Source of the DNA: Polyangiaceae bacterium
Lineage (GTDB): Bacteria > Myxococcota_A > Polyangia > Polyangiales > Polyangiaceae
Assembly (NCBI GenBank): GCA_016715885.1
Contig: JADJXL010000017.1
Span: 1 to 64,000, forward strand
DNA length: 64,000 nt
Direction of reading: 5' to 3'
How positions within the stretch are numbered: the first letter of the stretch is position 1; each line of letters begins with the position of its first letter. A program made the translations under genes and the position numbers. The notes below the pieces were generated by a model. It was not told where the DNA came from, made no database searches, and worked only from the letters and a program-made list of their open reading frames with translations. Positions 40,668 through 51,565 of this stretch are shown here, in pieces.

Positions 40668-41126
40668 ATGGGAGGTTTTGTCAACCTGGTCCGCCGAATG
40701 ACGATGGCCGCCGTCGCTTTGGGCGTCGCGTTCGTTCTTCCAAACACGGCGCTCGCTCAAGCCCCGTCATTACAACCAGCACGTTTGCCGTTGCAGCCAG
40801 CGTCCACGTTCAAAAGCGCTACACCTTTCAACAATGGCTGGACACGCGTCGTGTCCGAAACGGAACAGCTCATCCGCACCTACGCCGATTTGAAGCGATA
40901 TGGTGCAGCGCCTGCCATTGCGCCCAAAGCGCAAAACAGCGCGAGCAAAGTGCTGACGACGCCCGAGGTGGCGCGTCCGAGTGTGCCGAACCCCGAAGCG
41001 CCCTCCGCTTCCGCGGGTACGGTCCGTGCGACGTTGAAACCGATCGAAGTGGCCAGCAAGGTCGTCTCCGAATCTTTCAGCATCCAAGGCGTCCTGGTCG
41101 GCGTGCAATTCGAAGTCGTCGATTAG
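40668..41126 (+). CDS. Secreted protein of unknown function
   Basis: A 152-residue protein with a textbook ribosome site (GAAGGAGG) and a cleavable signal peptide (LGVAFVLPNTALAQ). The mature part starts with a low-complexity Pro/Leu/Ala stretch, then a short helical part (SETEQLIRTYADLKRYG) and a Thr/Pro-rich end. No domain known to me. Stands alone, convergent with the ROK gene (1 bp apart). Confidence 0.65.
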   Translation: MGGFVNLVRRMTMAAVALGVAFVLPNTALAQAPSLQPARLPLQPASTFKSATPFNNGWTRVVSETEQLIRTYADLKRYGAAPAIAPKAQNSASKVLTTPEVARPSVPNPEAPSASAGTVRATLKPIEVASKVVSESFSIQGVLVGVQFEVVD

Positions 41127-41127
41127 A

Positions 41128-41817
41128 TCAAAGCGCCCATAACCGCACACCACCACGCAATCCTGCCACATTGTCGACGATGGAAACGTTCGGGGGCAGT
41201 TTGTCCGCGTTCACGTACCGCGCATTGCCGCCACCCAAGTACAGCTTGCGAAAATTGAATATCGGCGCGAGCTGCTCGAGCACGTTCATCACGCGAGCGT
41301 TCCACTTGCGCTTACCAATGGCCTTCAGCTCGGCATTACACACGCGCTCTTCGTACGTCCGCTTCTTGCGAAATGGATGATGTCCAAATTCGACATTGGG
41401 CACATACCGGCCGTCGATGTAAAGGCCAAACCCCATTCCCGTACCGAGCGTCACGAGGATCTCCGTCCCCTGCCCTTCAATGACTCCAAGCCCCTGCAGT
41501 CCGCAATCATTGAGCGCTCGCACGGGCCTACTGGTACGTCGAGACAACTCTTCCGCGAGCTTGCATCCCGCCCAGCCATCGCCCAAATTCGGTGCGGTGA
41601 GCGTCGTGCCGTCGATCACGACACCAGGAAAGCCGACCGACACGCGATCGAATTCCCCCGCCTTCCGAATCACCTCGTCGATCACCGCAAAGACGGCCTC
41701 GGGCACCGCAGGACTCGGCGTGCGAACTCGAAAACGGTCGGTCAGCGGCGTCGCCTCGGCATCGAGCACCATGCCTTTGATTCCCGTTCCTCCAATGTCG
41801 ATGCAGAGCGTTCGCAT
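41128..41817 (-). CDS. ROK-family sugar kinase, polyphosphate-glucokinase-like
   Basis: A 229-residue protein from ATG 41817 (a GTG at 41832 is in frame). ATP/phosphate motif LCIDIGGTGIKGMV, GFPGVVIDG, the motif LNDCGLQGLG, LVTLGTGMGFGLYIDG, and EFGHHPF. The compact length and the GTGMGFGL motif are like polyphosphate/ATP glucokinases of the ROK fold. Expected to phosphorylate glucose in the cytosol. Exact phosphate donor cannot be told. Confidence 0.85.
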   Translation of the reverse strand: MRTLCIDIGGTGIKGMVLDAEATPLTDRFRVRTPSPAVPEAVFAVIDEVIRKAGEFDRVSVGFPGVVIDGTTLTAPNLGDGWAGCKLAEELSRRTSRPVRALNDCGLQGLGVIEGQGTEILVTLGTGMGFGLYIDGRYVPNVEFGHHPFRKKRTYEERVCNAELKAIGKRKWNARVMNVLEQLAPIFNFRKLYLGGGNARYVNADKLPPNVSIVDNVAGLRGGVRLWAL

Positions 41818-41849
41818 GGGCGCATCGTCCACCCATTCGCGCCAAATAG

Positions 41850-43247
41850 CTAGCTGGATTTGATGGGGCCCGTCATGTTCTCGGGTCGCACGGCAGCGTC
41901 GAACTGCTGCGCAGACAACACGCCCATCGCCAATGTCGCATCGCGCAAGTTGGTATTTTCCAAATGGGCCTTGCGAGCGATTTTTGCCGCGACGTCGTAC
42001 CCCACGAGCGGGACGAGGGCCGTGACGAGCATCAAGCTACGTTCGAGGTTTTCGGCAATGCGAGGCGTGTTCGGTGCAATGCCCACGGCGCAATGGTCGT
42101 GGAACGACGTCATGGCGTCGGCAAGCAGGCGTATGGATTCGAGCGACACGTGAACGAGCAGGGGTTTTGCCACATTGAGCTCGAAGTTTCCGCTGGCTCC
42201 GCCGACATTGACGGCGACGTCATTTCCGAGCACCCGGGCCGCGACCATGAGCATGGCTTCTGCTTGTGTGGGATTGACTTTTCCGGGCATGATGGAGCTT
42301 CCGGGCTCGTTTTCCGGAATCGTGATTTCGCCAATTCCTGCGCGCGGGCCGCTCGAGAGCCACCGAACGTCATTGGCGATCTTCGACAAACTGGTCGCGA
42401 GCGTTTTGAGCGTACCATGAAGAAAAACCACGGCGTCGTGGGAAGCGAGCGCTTGGAATTTATTCGGCGCCGTAACGAACGGTAAATTCGTCAATCGAGC
42501 AATCGTCTCGGCAACTCGCACGGGATAATCGGGATGCGTATTGAGGCCCGTGCCAACGGCGGTTCCTCCCAGAGGGAGCTCGTACAGGGGCGGCAGAGCG
42601 CGTTCGAGCATTGCGCGACATGTGTCCAATTGCGCGACCCAGCCGGAGATTTCCTGCCCGAGCGTCACCGGAGTGGCGTCCTGCAAATGGGTTCGTCCGA
42701 GCTTTACGATATTGGAAAATGCTGTTGACTTTTCGAATAACGTCGCGCGCAATGTTTCGATGCTCGGGAGGAGCGATTTTGTTATTTCGGTCGCCAATGC
42801 GATGTGCATGGCTGCGGGGAACACGTCATTCGAGCTTTGGCCGAGGTTGACGTCATCGTTGGGATGAATTGGTTTTTTCGATCCAAGGGCGCCGCCTGCC
42901 ATTTCGATGGCGCGATTGGCGATGACTTCGTTCGCGTTCATGTTCGTCTGCGTGCCGCTACCGGTTTGCCAGACGGACAAGGGGAAGTGGTCATCGAGTT
43001 TTCCGCTGATGACTTCGTCTGCGGCAAGAGCAATGAGTTTGCATTTTTCGTCCGCGAGCAGGCCCAGGGAATGATTCGTCTGCGCTGCGGCTTTTTTGAT
43101 GATTCCGAGCGATTCGATGAAGCGCCTGGAAAAACGGTCGTCACCGATGGCGAAATGGGCGAGCGAGCGCTGGGTTTGGGCGCCCCAGTAGCGCGAGGCA
43201 TCGACGTCGATGGGGCCGAAGGTATCGGTTTCGGTGCGGGTCGGCAT
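41850..43247 (-). CDS. fumC: Fumarate hydratase class II
   Basis: A 465-residue class II fumarase from ATG 43247. TETDTFGPIDV at the start, TNMNANEVIANRA, HPNDDVNLGQSSND, LGRTHLQDATP (catalytic region) and the signature GSSIMPGKVNPTQ. Converts fumarate to malate in the TCA cycle. The ROK gene lies 32 bp downstream in the same direction. With sucCD this window carries two TCA steps at separate loci. Confidence 0.97.
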   Translation of the reverse strand: MPTRTETDTFGPIDVDASRYWGAQTQRSLAHFAIGDDRFSRRFIESLGIIKKAAAQTNHSLGLLADEKCKLIALAADEVISGKLDDHFPLSVWQTGSGTQTNMNANEVIANRAIEMAGGALGSKKPIHPNDDVNLGQSSNDVFPAAMHIALATEITKSLLPSIETLRATLFEKSTAFSNIVKLGRTHLQDATPVTLGQEISGWVAQLDTCRAMLERALPPLYELPLGGTAVGTGLNTHPDYPVRVAETIARLTNLPFVTAPNKFQALASHDAVVFLHGTLKTLATSLSKIANDVRWLSSGPRAGIGEITIPENEPGSSIMPGKVNPTQAEAMLMVAARVLGNDVAVNVGGASGNFELNVAKPLLVHVSLESIRLLADAMTSFHDHCAVGIAPNTPRIAENLERSLMLVTALVPLVGYDVAAKIARKAHLENTNLRDATLAMGVLSAQQFDAAVRPENMTGPIKSS

Positions 43248-43276
43248 GCGGGAAGTGTAGCAGATGCAAAAGCTGC

Positions 43277-43897
43277 TCAGCCTGCCTCGTCTTCCGTCGG
43301 AGGTCCGCCTTCGATGACGGGCCACAAGAGTCCGAGGTCGAGCTCGATTGCGTCGAAGGGGGGAATGCGAACGCGTACATTGCCCGCATGCATGCCGGTC
43401 ATCACCCAAAAACCGTCCGCATTGAGCGTGAACACTTCAATGGTTTGGCGGATTGGATGGACGAGCCAAACGTGTTTGACGCGTTCCCGCGCATAGATGG
43501 GCATCTTGTCGATGCGATCTACTTTTTCGGTCGACGGGCTGAGCACTTCGCAGACCCAATCGGGCGCGAGCGTGAAGTATGCCGTGCGCGGTAAGACGGG
43601 CATCCGTTCAATGCGCCATCCCGCAATATCGGGGGCAAGGATGTCTTCGTCGTCGGCGGGTCCAAAATGAAGCTCGGGCTCGTCAATGATGTGCCAACCT
43701 CCAGGGCCACCGCGACCGCGCCGGAACGGTCCGGACAGGTCTGCGCCAAGGTCGGACGCAACCAGCACATGTGGAGGTGCTGGCCTTGGGAAAACGTGGA
43801 GGACTCCGTTGACGAGCTGGGCGCTCTTGTGTTCCGGCACGGCGGCATAATCTGCATACGTGGCGCGACGTCCGAGCTTTTCAGCGGGCAAACCCAT
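43277..43897 (-). CDS. Uma2-family (DUF820) putative nuclease-fold protein
   Basis: A 206-residue protein from ATG 43897. Conserved DUF820 features: ATYADYAAVPEHKSAQLVNG, DDEDILAPDIAGWR, WVCEVLSPSTEKVDRIDK and KHVWLVHPIRQTIEVF. The family has a PD-(D/E)XK-like fold, often found in myxobacteria and cyanobacteria in many copies; the biological function is not known. It is placed 29 bp upstream of fumC in the same direction. Confidence 0.85.
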   Translation of the reverse strand: MGLPAEKLGRRATYADYAAVPEHKSAQLVNGVLHVFPRPAPPHVLVASDLGADLSGPFRRGRGGPGGWHIIDEPELHFGPADDEDILAPDIAGWRIERMPVLPRTAYFTLAPDWVCEVLSPSTEKVDRIDKMPIYARERVKHVWLVHPIRQTIEVFTLNADGFWVMTGMHAGNVRVRIPPFDAIELDLGLLWPVIEGGPPTEDEAG

Positions 43898-44007
43898 GGT
43901 AGCCAGTATGCCGTGGTTTGGACGGGGAGGCAAGAGCGACGGGCCGCACGCCATTCCGAGAGCTCGACGTCATCCTCACGCCCTCCGCCGAAACGCTGAA
44001 ATGACGC

Positions 44008-44403
44008 TCAATCCTTTTTCTTGCTCGGAACGACGAGCACGGCACCATCGTATTTGCGCACGATGCTGGTCGAAACGCTGCCGCCCAAAAACGTCATGAG
44101 CTTGCTCGACCTGTCCGAGCCGACGACCACGACGTCGGCTTTCCAATCATGAGCTTTTTCGATGATGGCATCGATGAAGTCGCCCCGGAGCATCTCGCCT
44201 CGCGCATCGATGCCAAGCTCCTTCAGGACGCGAATCCCATCCTCGACGTCTTGCGCGGCGTTGAGGTTACCGCCTGTGTGCTGTTCGGGATCGGATACGG
44301 AAACGAGCAAGACATCTGCGCCCTGCATCGCGAGGAGCCTCGATGCTTCTTGCAGCGCGTGGATGGCCGGAAAGCGACCGTCTGTCGTCAAGAGGACTTT
44401 CAT
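44008..44403 (-). CDS. Universal stress protein (UspA-fold)
   Basis: A 131-residue UspA domain: MKVLLTTDGRFPAIHALQEA, a middle VLLVSVSDP, VLKELGIDARGEM and the nucleotide loop VVVVGSDRSSKLMTFLGGSVS. In ATP-binding members the loop is G-x2-G-x9-G-S; here the second Gly is Arg, so binding is uncertain. Soluble, cytosolic. Single gene, followed by the second SUMF1-domain gene 59 bp upstream on the same strand. Confidence 0.9.
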   Translation of the reverse strand: MKVLLTTDGRFPAIHALQEASRLLAMQGADVLLVSVSDPEQHTGGNLNAAQDVEDGIRVLKELGIDARGEMLRGDFIDAIIEKAHDWKADVVVVGSDRSSKLMTFLGGSVSTSIVRKYDGAVLVVPSKKKD

Positions 44404-44462
44404 GCGATTACCTTTTGTGGCGCCGTCGCCGCGAGTCAAGGGCTTCGTTGCACCATCGTCAC

Positions 44463-45479
44463 TCACTGCCCCTCCGCGTCCTTGCAGCACCGAAATCCTT
44501 CCTCGTAGCCGTAATCGTCTTCCTTGTGAAAACCCACCGTGGGCCTGCACCGCCCGCGCACGGGGCCCCACCAGCCGCCCTTCAATCCGCTTCGATTCGG
44601 ATATTTTTGCTTCGGCCGCTCCACCCACTCGTTGATGTTCCCGTTGAGGTCGTACACGCCAAACGGAGATACACAACGAGGCATCGAGCCCGTCGGCAAA
44701 CGCTGATCCAATCGCGCGAGCTCCGCCTTGCATTCGGGCTTCTTCATGCACCGCTCGTACTTCTTCAGCGACTTTTCCCGCTTGCGGTATTCCCGGTCGA
44801 TGTTGCACGCCGTCGCATCACGCTCGTACCCGTACGTGTACGGCAGCATTGCCTCGCCCTCGCATGCGAAGTTGTATTCCGCCTCCATGCAGAGACGTTT
44901 TCCCTTTTCCTCGCAAAGCTTCTTCGCATCACCCCATGATACGAGCAATGCAGGCAATTCGCCCTTCTGGTTCGGCCATTCGTACCGATCCATGCAAAAA
45001 CGCATCGGCACGCGCTTTTTGGAAAGACAAACCGACGGCTCTTCGTACCGCATACATCGCTCGCTGACCGTGCTCGCGTGATTGCCGCCAGCTTTCTTCT
45101 TTCTCTTTTGATCCGTATTGAACTCGCTATGGTGCTCGATGCATTTCTGCTGCACCGTGGGACAATAATCGCCCGCGACGAGCACCATGTCGCTCGGACA
45201 CCCCTCGCTCGTCCCAGGCAATGCCGCGTCGACGTCTGCATCCGCATCCGCCGCTGCATCGTCCACATCCGCGTCCGCACCAAATGCCGCGTCGTACGCT
45301 GCATCGAGCGCCGCGTCGAATGCAGCGTCCGCCATTGCATCGGGACCTGGTTGCGCATCAGCGCCGGCGTCCGTCGCAACGACGTGCTCGCGATTCGAAC
45401 ACGCCGGAGCCGTCACGGACGCCGAAAGCAATGCGCAAAAGACAAACCCTATCCCCAAACGACCGGAAAACGACGGCAT
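44463..45479 (-). CDS. SUMF1-domain (formylglycine-enzyme-like) lipoprotein 2
   Basis: A 338-residue protein from ATG 45479. Signal with TAPACSN lipobox, a remarkable Asp/Ala linker (about residues 35-90, repeats such as AALDAAYDAAFGADADVD), then SUMF1: FCMDRYEWPNQKGELPALL, KGKRLCMEAEYNFACEG, FGVYDLNGNINEWV, GLKGGWWGPVRGRCRP, GFRCCKDA. As in the first copy, only the second of the two metal-binding Cys is seen. It shares the whole layout with the gene at 34366-35445. A different role from sulfatase maturation is likely. Confidence 0.75.
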   Translation of the reverse strand: MPSFSGRLGIGFVFCALLSASVTAPACSNREHVVATDAGADAQPGPDAMADAAFDAALDAAYDAAFGADADVDDAAADADADVDAALPGTSEGCPSDMVLVAGDYCPTVQQKCIEHHSEFNTDQKRKKKAGGNHASTVSERCMRYEEPSVCLSKKRVPMRFCMDRYEWPNQKGELPALLVSWGDAKKLCEEKGKRLCMEAEYNFACEGEAMLPYTYGYERDATACNIDREYRKREKSLKKYERCMKKPECKAELARLDQRLPTGSMPRCVSPFGVYDLNGNINEWVERPKQKYPNRSGLKGGWWGPVRGRCRPTVGFHKEDDYGYEEGFRCCKDAEGQ

Positions 45480-45499
45480 CGCTCGTTTCTCACACGAAA

Positions 45500-47440
<1,941 letters not shown>

Positions 47441-47676
47441 GAAGAGCGCGTCTACCACGAACGGGCGAAGGAAGCTCGACTGCTGCGTGGGTGGGTCAGC
47501 CGTTCGGGATTGAAGAAGCTGACCATTCTTCAGGCAAATGCGCGGATGGTGCTGGCATCGGGCGGATGCGCCCACGCGTATTGAATTGCGGATGGCGATG
47601 CGACGCGATTATGGCATTAAATGTATCGCGCCGACGAACCGCCCAAAGTGCCCGGCACTTATTCTGAGTCGTCGGG

Positions 47677-48072
47677 TCAGCGCCCGATGCGTTTGCGGAT
47701 CAGCATCCGCGTCGGCTCGGAAAGCGACTCGATGTAGGCGTCGGAAAGTGCGCCGAGCACTTCGTCGGGCAGCGTCAGCAGCACCTGCTCGGGCGCGAGC
47801 CCCGCGAGCCGCTCTTCGGGCGCGAGCCCCGCGAGCCGCTCTTCGGGCGCGAGCCCCGCGAGCCGCTCTTCGGGCGCGAGCCCCGCGAGCCGCTCTTCGG
47901 GCGCATACGTCGCCAGCACTTGCTCGGGCGCATACGTCGCCAGCACTTGCTCGGGCGCAAGCCCCGCGAGCCGCTGCTCGGGCGCATACGCCGACAACAC
48001 TTGTTCCGGCGGCAAGCTTTGCAACAGCATATGCAGCACCTCGTCGAACCCTTCCATCTCGTGCATCTTCAT
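47677..48072 (-). CDS. Protein with nonapeptide repeats, possible nuclease/transposase-type C-terminus
   Basis: From ATG 48072, preceded by AGGAG at 48079-48083 in transcription order, a 131-residue protein with no signal peptide. About nine nonapeptide repeats, of which the strict units are LAPEERLAG and YAPEQVLAT, occupy the middle; the end is LPDEVLGALSDAYIESL followed by LSEPTRMLIRKRIGR. Such repeats and this last segment recall the C-termini of Rpn-like PD-(D/E)XK transposase-related proteins, but the catalytic part is absent. It may be a C-terminal fragment of a longer protein that has lost its N-terminus. Confidence 0.55.
   Translation of the reverse strand: MKMHEMEGFDEVLHMLLQSLPPEQVLSAYAPEQRLAGLAPEQVLATYAPEQVLATYAPEERLAGLAPEERLAGLAPEERLAGLAPEERLAGLAPEQVLLTLPDEVLGALSDAYIESLSEPTRMLIRKRIGR
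47775..48015. repeat. 27-bp coding tandem repeat, about 9 units
   Basis: In minus-strand frame the units read LAPEERLAG or YAPEQVLAT, 27 bp each, with four consecutive units nearly identical (47820-47910). All are in phase. The period and the RLAG-x-A-x-EE pattern are like those of the array at 33405-33728. Confidence 0.85.
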
Positions 48073-48799
48073 CTGGATCTCCTGGGTCCGATCTGCCTTG
48101 ATCGAGCCAAACGCCGACCTTCCACCGTCCTCGCCTATTTGTCCCAAAGCAAGCGTGAGGACATTCGTCGTCCGTGGCCCGCAACGACCTCGAGTTCAAA
48201 CGACAATCTTGAACGGGCCACCTTCGGGTTGCCAATAACCATCACCCAGGTCCCGCCAGTTGCAAGCCATAGGCGCCGACGTCCTCATCGCTCGTCAGCG
48301 ACCGATGCGTCTGCGGATCACGCCGCAAATCCGCTTCGGCTTGGCAAGCTACTCGATCTCGTCGGAAAGTGCGCGGAGCACTTTGTCAGGCCGGTCACAG
48401 GACTTGATCGGGCGGTAAGGCCCTCCCGCGCTCTTCGCACGCAACGTCGACAGCACTTGTTCCCGCGGCAACCTTTTCAAGAGAGATCCCGCAGCTCGAC
48501 CCAAGGTCACATCTTTCCCAGTGAAGCACGAGAAAAACTCAACCCAACGGTCGATGAACGACCTTCACCGCAGAGCTGAAACTCGATCCCAAGGTCGATG
48601 CGCACCCATGAGGCAGAGCAAAAACTCTACCTAACGGTCGATGAACGACCTTCACGCAGAGATGAAACTCAGAACCAAGGTCGATGCGCACCCATGAGGC
48701 AGAGAAAAAACTCTACCCAACGGTCGATGACTGGCCTTCTGGAGAGATGAAACTCAGAACCAAGGTCGATGAACGACCTTCACGCAGTGAAACGACTCA
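48073..48799. repeat. Gene-free region with hairpin tandem repeat
   Basis: From about 48490 to 48815 a tandem array with a period of about 43 bp (six to seven degenerate units; pairs give 86-88 bp superunits). Consensus AAACTC..ACCCAAGGTCGATG, then AACGACCTTCACGCAGAG. Each unit contains AAGGTCG-ATGAA-CGACCTT, a 7-bp-stem hairpin. The last unit runs into the 3' end of the gene at 48800-49213, whose stop codon lies within it. Bases 48073-48490 show no gene. Confidence 0.75.
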
Positions 48800-49213
48800 T
48801 CACCAAGGTGACGACTTCTGCGCGCCCTTGACGAGCTCCACCGACCGCCGTCCGATGTACTCTTCGACGTCGGCCGGAGCGATGTGCCGGTCCTTCGCAA
48901 AGTCGAACTCGCGCGGCTTGCCTGCACCGAACGTCACGCGGATCGTCGCCGCGTCACGCACCAGCTCCACACGTAGCTTGTGGTCGGCCAGCACGAGCTC
49001 GTGGGCGTCGCCTTCCTCGCCAAGCTGCGCATCCTGGCCCTTGTCGCGCACGCGATCACGCGTGAAACGCAGCGCCTCGGTCGCCAGCCCAAACGCGGCC
49101 TCCGCCGTATGAAGCGCCTCTTCGACGCGTTTGCGATGGCGCGCCGCTTCTTCCGCTTCGCGCTCTGCCTTGGTCTTCGCTGCCTCGATCAGCTCGTCTC
49201 GCCAGCTTGCCAC
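48800..49213 (-). CDS. Small coiled-coil protein of unknown function
   Basis: A 137-residue protein, ATG 49213. N-terminal half is a helical, charged, coiled-coil-like stretch (AAKTKAEREAEEAARHRKRV, EEALHTAEAAFGLATEALRF); the C-terminal half looks beta-rich (HELVLADHKLRVELVRD, REFDFAKDRHIAP). No signal peptide. Family not recognised, though similar proteins are conserved in myxobacteria as far as I recall. The 3' end is embedded in the hairpin array. Confidence 0.6.
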   Translation of the reverse strand: MASWRDELIEAAKTKAEREAEEAARHRKRVEEALHTAEAAFGLATEALRFTRDRVRDKGQDAQLGEEGDAHELVLADHKLRVELVRDAATIRVTFGAGKPREFDFAKDRHIAPADVEEYIGRRSVELVKGAQKSSPW

Positions 49214-49301
49214 GAAACCTCCAGGGTGATGATTTTTCCGTGACGGTATCCGTCAGAACGGCTCGGTTGTAAAGCCTGGAACGATGAAGGCAACAACCAA
49301 T

Positions 49302-50498
49302 TCAGTGTGAGCGGTTCGGCGGGGACGCACCCGAGGGGCCAACCCCGCGCGGCATCGACTCGACGTGCAACGTCTGCGCAGGAAGGGCGATGGCCGATCC
49401 ATTTGCTTCGATGACCTCCATCAGCCCAAGCAATGTTTCTTCGCGCCAGTCGAGAAATTCGGTCCACTCTTGACTGAGCAGCCACACGTTGACTTCGATG
49501 ACCAATGCGGAATCGCCAAAACCGACCAGATGCACGAGAATGGTATCAGGAAATACATCGGGACGCTCGCGCAGGTATTCGCGCATTTTTTCGATGATGA
49601 CGCGCACCGTTTCGGGCTTGGTCGAATAACGTAGGCCGAACTTCGCGTTCAATCGCAATCGATCGCGCGCTGCATAGTTTTCGATGCGCGTATCGGACAA
49701 CTTCCCGTTCGGCATGGTGACCACGGTTCGGTCGAGCGTGCGAATGCGCGTCGATCGTAGTCCAATTTGTTCGACCGTACCCGTGAGGTCCTCGACTTTG
49801 ACGAAATCGCCGATGCGAAGCGGCTGGTCCAAACCGATCACGAGCGACCCGAAGAGGTTTTCCAGCGTTTTTTGACCCGCGAATGCAACCGCTACGCCGC
49901 CAATTCCGAGACCCGCGATGATGCCGGTGACCTCGACGCCGAGCATGCCGAGTGCCATGACGAACCCGAATAGGACGACCAGCACTTTGGCCATTTTCGT
50001 GCCAATCGCAATGACCGACAGCACGCCGCCCCTGTCCTTGAGCTCATGGGCATTCGCGAGGCGTTCGGATACGCGTTTCGCCGTAATGTCGAGCGCGCAA
50101 AAAATGCCCCACAAGACGCTGATGACGACGAGCACGTCGATGCAGCTCGACAAAAATTTCGTCGGCGTCTTTCCAAGCGCAATCAACGGAACGATGTGCC
50201 AGAAGACGATGGTCCCGAAAAGAAGCCGCACCGGCCCCTGAAGCACCATCAAAAGGTCGTCGTCCCAACGCGTTTCCGACCGCTTGGCAACGGGGACGAG
50301 CGCGAACCCGAAGAGCTTCGCGACGAGCCACCCGACGAGCATCGAAAAGGCGAAAAACGAGGGCAACGCTGCCCATTGCCACAAAGCAATACCGTTATAC
50401 GTCGTCGTGATGGCCCAAGGCGGCAGTCGACGAAGAAGCCACCAAGGCGGTGTCCCCGACTCCAGAGCAATCAGCCCCATCGCAGCCAAACCAAACAT
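49302..50498 (-). CDS. MscS-type mechanosensitive channel
   Basis: A 398-residue membrane protein from ATG 50498, with at least four helices before the MscS core. The pore helix is Gly/Ala-rich (IAGLGIGGVAVAFAGQKT, near 170-190), followed by LENLFGSLVIGLDQPLRIGD, the conserved VEQIGLRSTRIRT and a cytosolic vestibule domain to the end. Releases solutes on osmotic downshock from the inner membrane. Upstream codons could extend the frame, but no signal of coding is seen there, and the divergent hydrolase gene starts 47 bp away. Confidence 0.9.
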   Translation of the reverse strand: MFGLAAMGLIALESGTPPWWLLRRLPPWAITTTYNGIALWQWAALPSFFAFSMLVGWLVAKLFGFALVPVAKRSETRWDDDLLMVLQGPVRLLFGTIVFWHIVPLIALGKTPTKFLSSCIDVLVVISVLWGIFCALDITAKRVSERLANAHELKDRGGVLSVIAIGTKMAKVLVVLFGFVMALGMLGVEVTGIIAGLGIGGVAVAFAGQKTLENLFGSLVIGLDQPLRIGDFVKVEDLTGTVEQIGLRSTRIRTLDRTVVTMPNGKLSDTRIENYAARDRLRLNAKFGLRYSTKPETVRVIIEKMREYLRERPDVFPDTILVHLVGFGDSALVIEVNVWLLSQEWTEFLDWREETLLGLMEVIEANGSAIALPAQTLHVESMPRGVGPSGASPPNRSH

Positions 50499-50545
50499 GG
50501 GGCGCACTGTAGCCCAGACGAGCGAACGTGGTAGCGTCTCCACAC

Positions 50546-51484
50546 ATGACTTCGAACCGCCCCGCTTCGGTCCGCACCACCGATGGATGGCTCCTCCGCG
50601 GTGAAGTGTCCGCGGAAGGCTCGATGGAAAAACCCGTCGCCCTGCTGCTTCACGCGATGATGGCAAACCGCAAATCGATGGATCGGCCTCGAGGCGCCGG
50701 ACTTGCTTCGGTGCTCGCCGGACGCGACTTCGGTGTCGTTTCGTTCGACCTCCGCGGTCACGGCGAAAGTGGCCCAAGCGCCCGTGATGGGGCTCGGTAC
50801 AGTTACGACGATTACGTACTCCGAGACATTCCGGCGCTCGTGGAGTTCGTGCGGCAAGAGTTTGCGGGGCGACCCGTCGTCGTGGTGGGTCATAGCCTCG
50901 GCGCGCATGCGTCTCTTGCGGCATCGGGTGTTTTTCCGGAGAAAGCGCCCGACGGCATCGTATCGATTGCAGGCAACATGTGGGTGCCTTCGTGCGAGCC
51001 CGACAAGGCACGTCGAGCGGCAAAGACGGCAATGCTCGCTGCGTTCTTGGGCATGGCTGAAACGTGGGGATATTTCGATCCGCGTCCTTTGCGCTTTGGT
51101 ACGGACGCCGTCGCATTGCCTTATGTGAGGCAATTTTGGACCATGTGGTCATCGAATCGTTATGGGAGCACCGACGGCTCGATCGATTATCGCGAAGCGC
51201 TCGGTCGGGTGACGATTCCCGTATTTTCCGTCGCGAGCGAAGCCGATACGCTGCTTGCGCATCCTGTGTCCGTCGAGCTTTTTTTGCGGCCCATTCCTGA
51301 AAAGCAAAAGACGCTGCGTGTGATTTCGGGTCGGGATTTTGGCGCGCCCGCGCCGGATCACATGGGCCTGGTCACGGATGCCCGATCACGACCCGTGTGG
51401 AATGAAATTGCGGATTGGATCGAGAGCGAGCCAGGGTTTGAACGCTCGCTCCGCGCGCGTGAGACGCGCGCTACGCGAGGCTAG
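50546..51484 (+). CDS. Alpha/beta-hydrolase
   Basis: A 312-residue soluble protein from ATG 50546 (GTG at 50528 in frame). Oxyanion region VALLLHAMMAN, SFDLRGHGESG, nucleophile Ser117 in VVGHSLGAHAS, likely acid in ASEADTLLAHP and His in APDHMGLVTD. Typical serine-esterase/lipase-like triad. Substrate not predictable. Divergent from the MscS gene with a short shared promoter region. Confidence 0.85.
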   Translation: MTSNRPASVRTTDGWLLRGEVSAEGSMEKPVALLLHAMMANRKSMDRPRGAGLASVLAGRDFGVVSFDLRGHGESGPSARDGARYSYDDYVLRDIPALVEFVRQEFAGRPVVVVGHSLGAHASLAASGVFPEKAPDGIVSIAGNMWVPSCEPDKARRAAKTAMLAAFLGMAETWGYFDPRPLRFGTDAVALPYVRQFWTMWSSNRYGSTDGSIDYREALGRVTIPVFSVASEADTLLAHPVSVELFLRPIPEKQKTLRVISGRDFGAPAPDHMGLVTDARSRPVWNEIADWIESEPGFERSLRARETRATRG

Positions 51485-51565
51485 TTTACGACGATGGGGC
51501 TTGCGCCAAAGCACGGCGAGGCTCGGCCCCCCATACCCCCCAAATTCGAACCGCGACCAAGTCAA

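Noticed and set aside
47538..48101. Ala/Arg/Pro-rich plus-strand frame across the nonapeptide array
   Set aside because: Low-complexity product of the 27-bp repeat read on the wrong strand.
48490..48815. CRISPR array
   Set aside because: Spacer-like parts are themselves repeated; no cas gene is near.
49302..51152. 616-codon form of the MscS protein
   Set aside because: The first 218 codons are opposite the hydrolase gene and show no domain; the MscS start at 50498 fits better.
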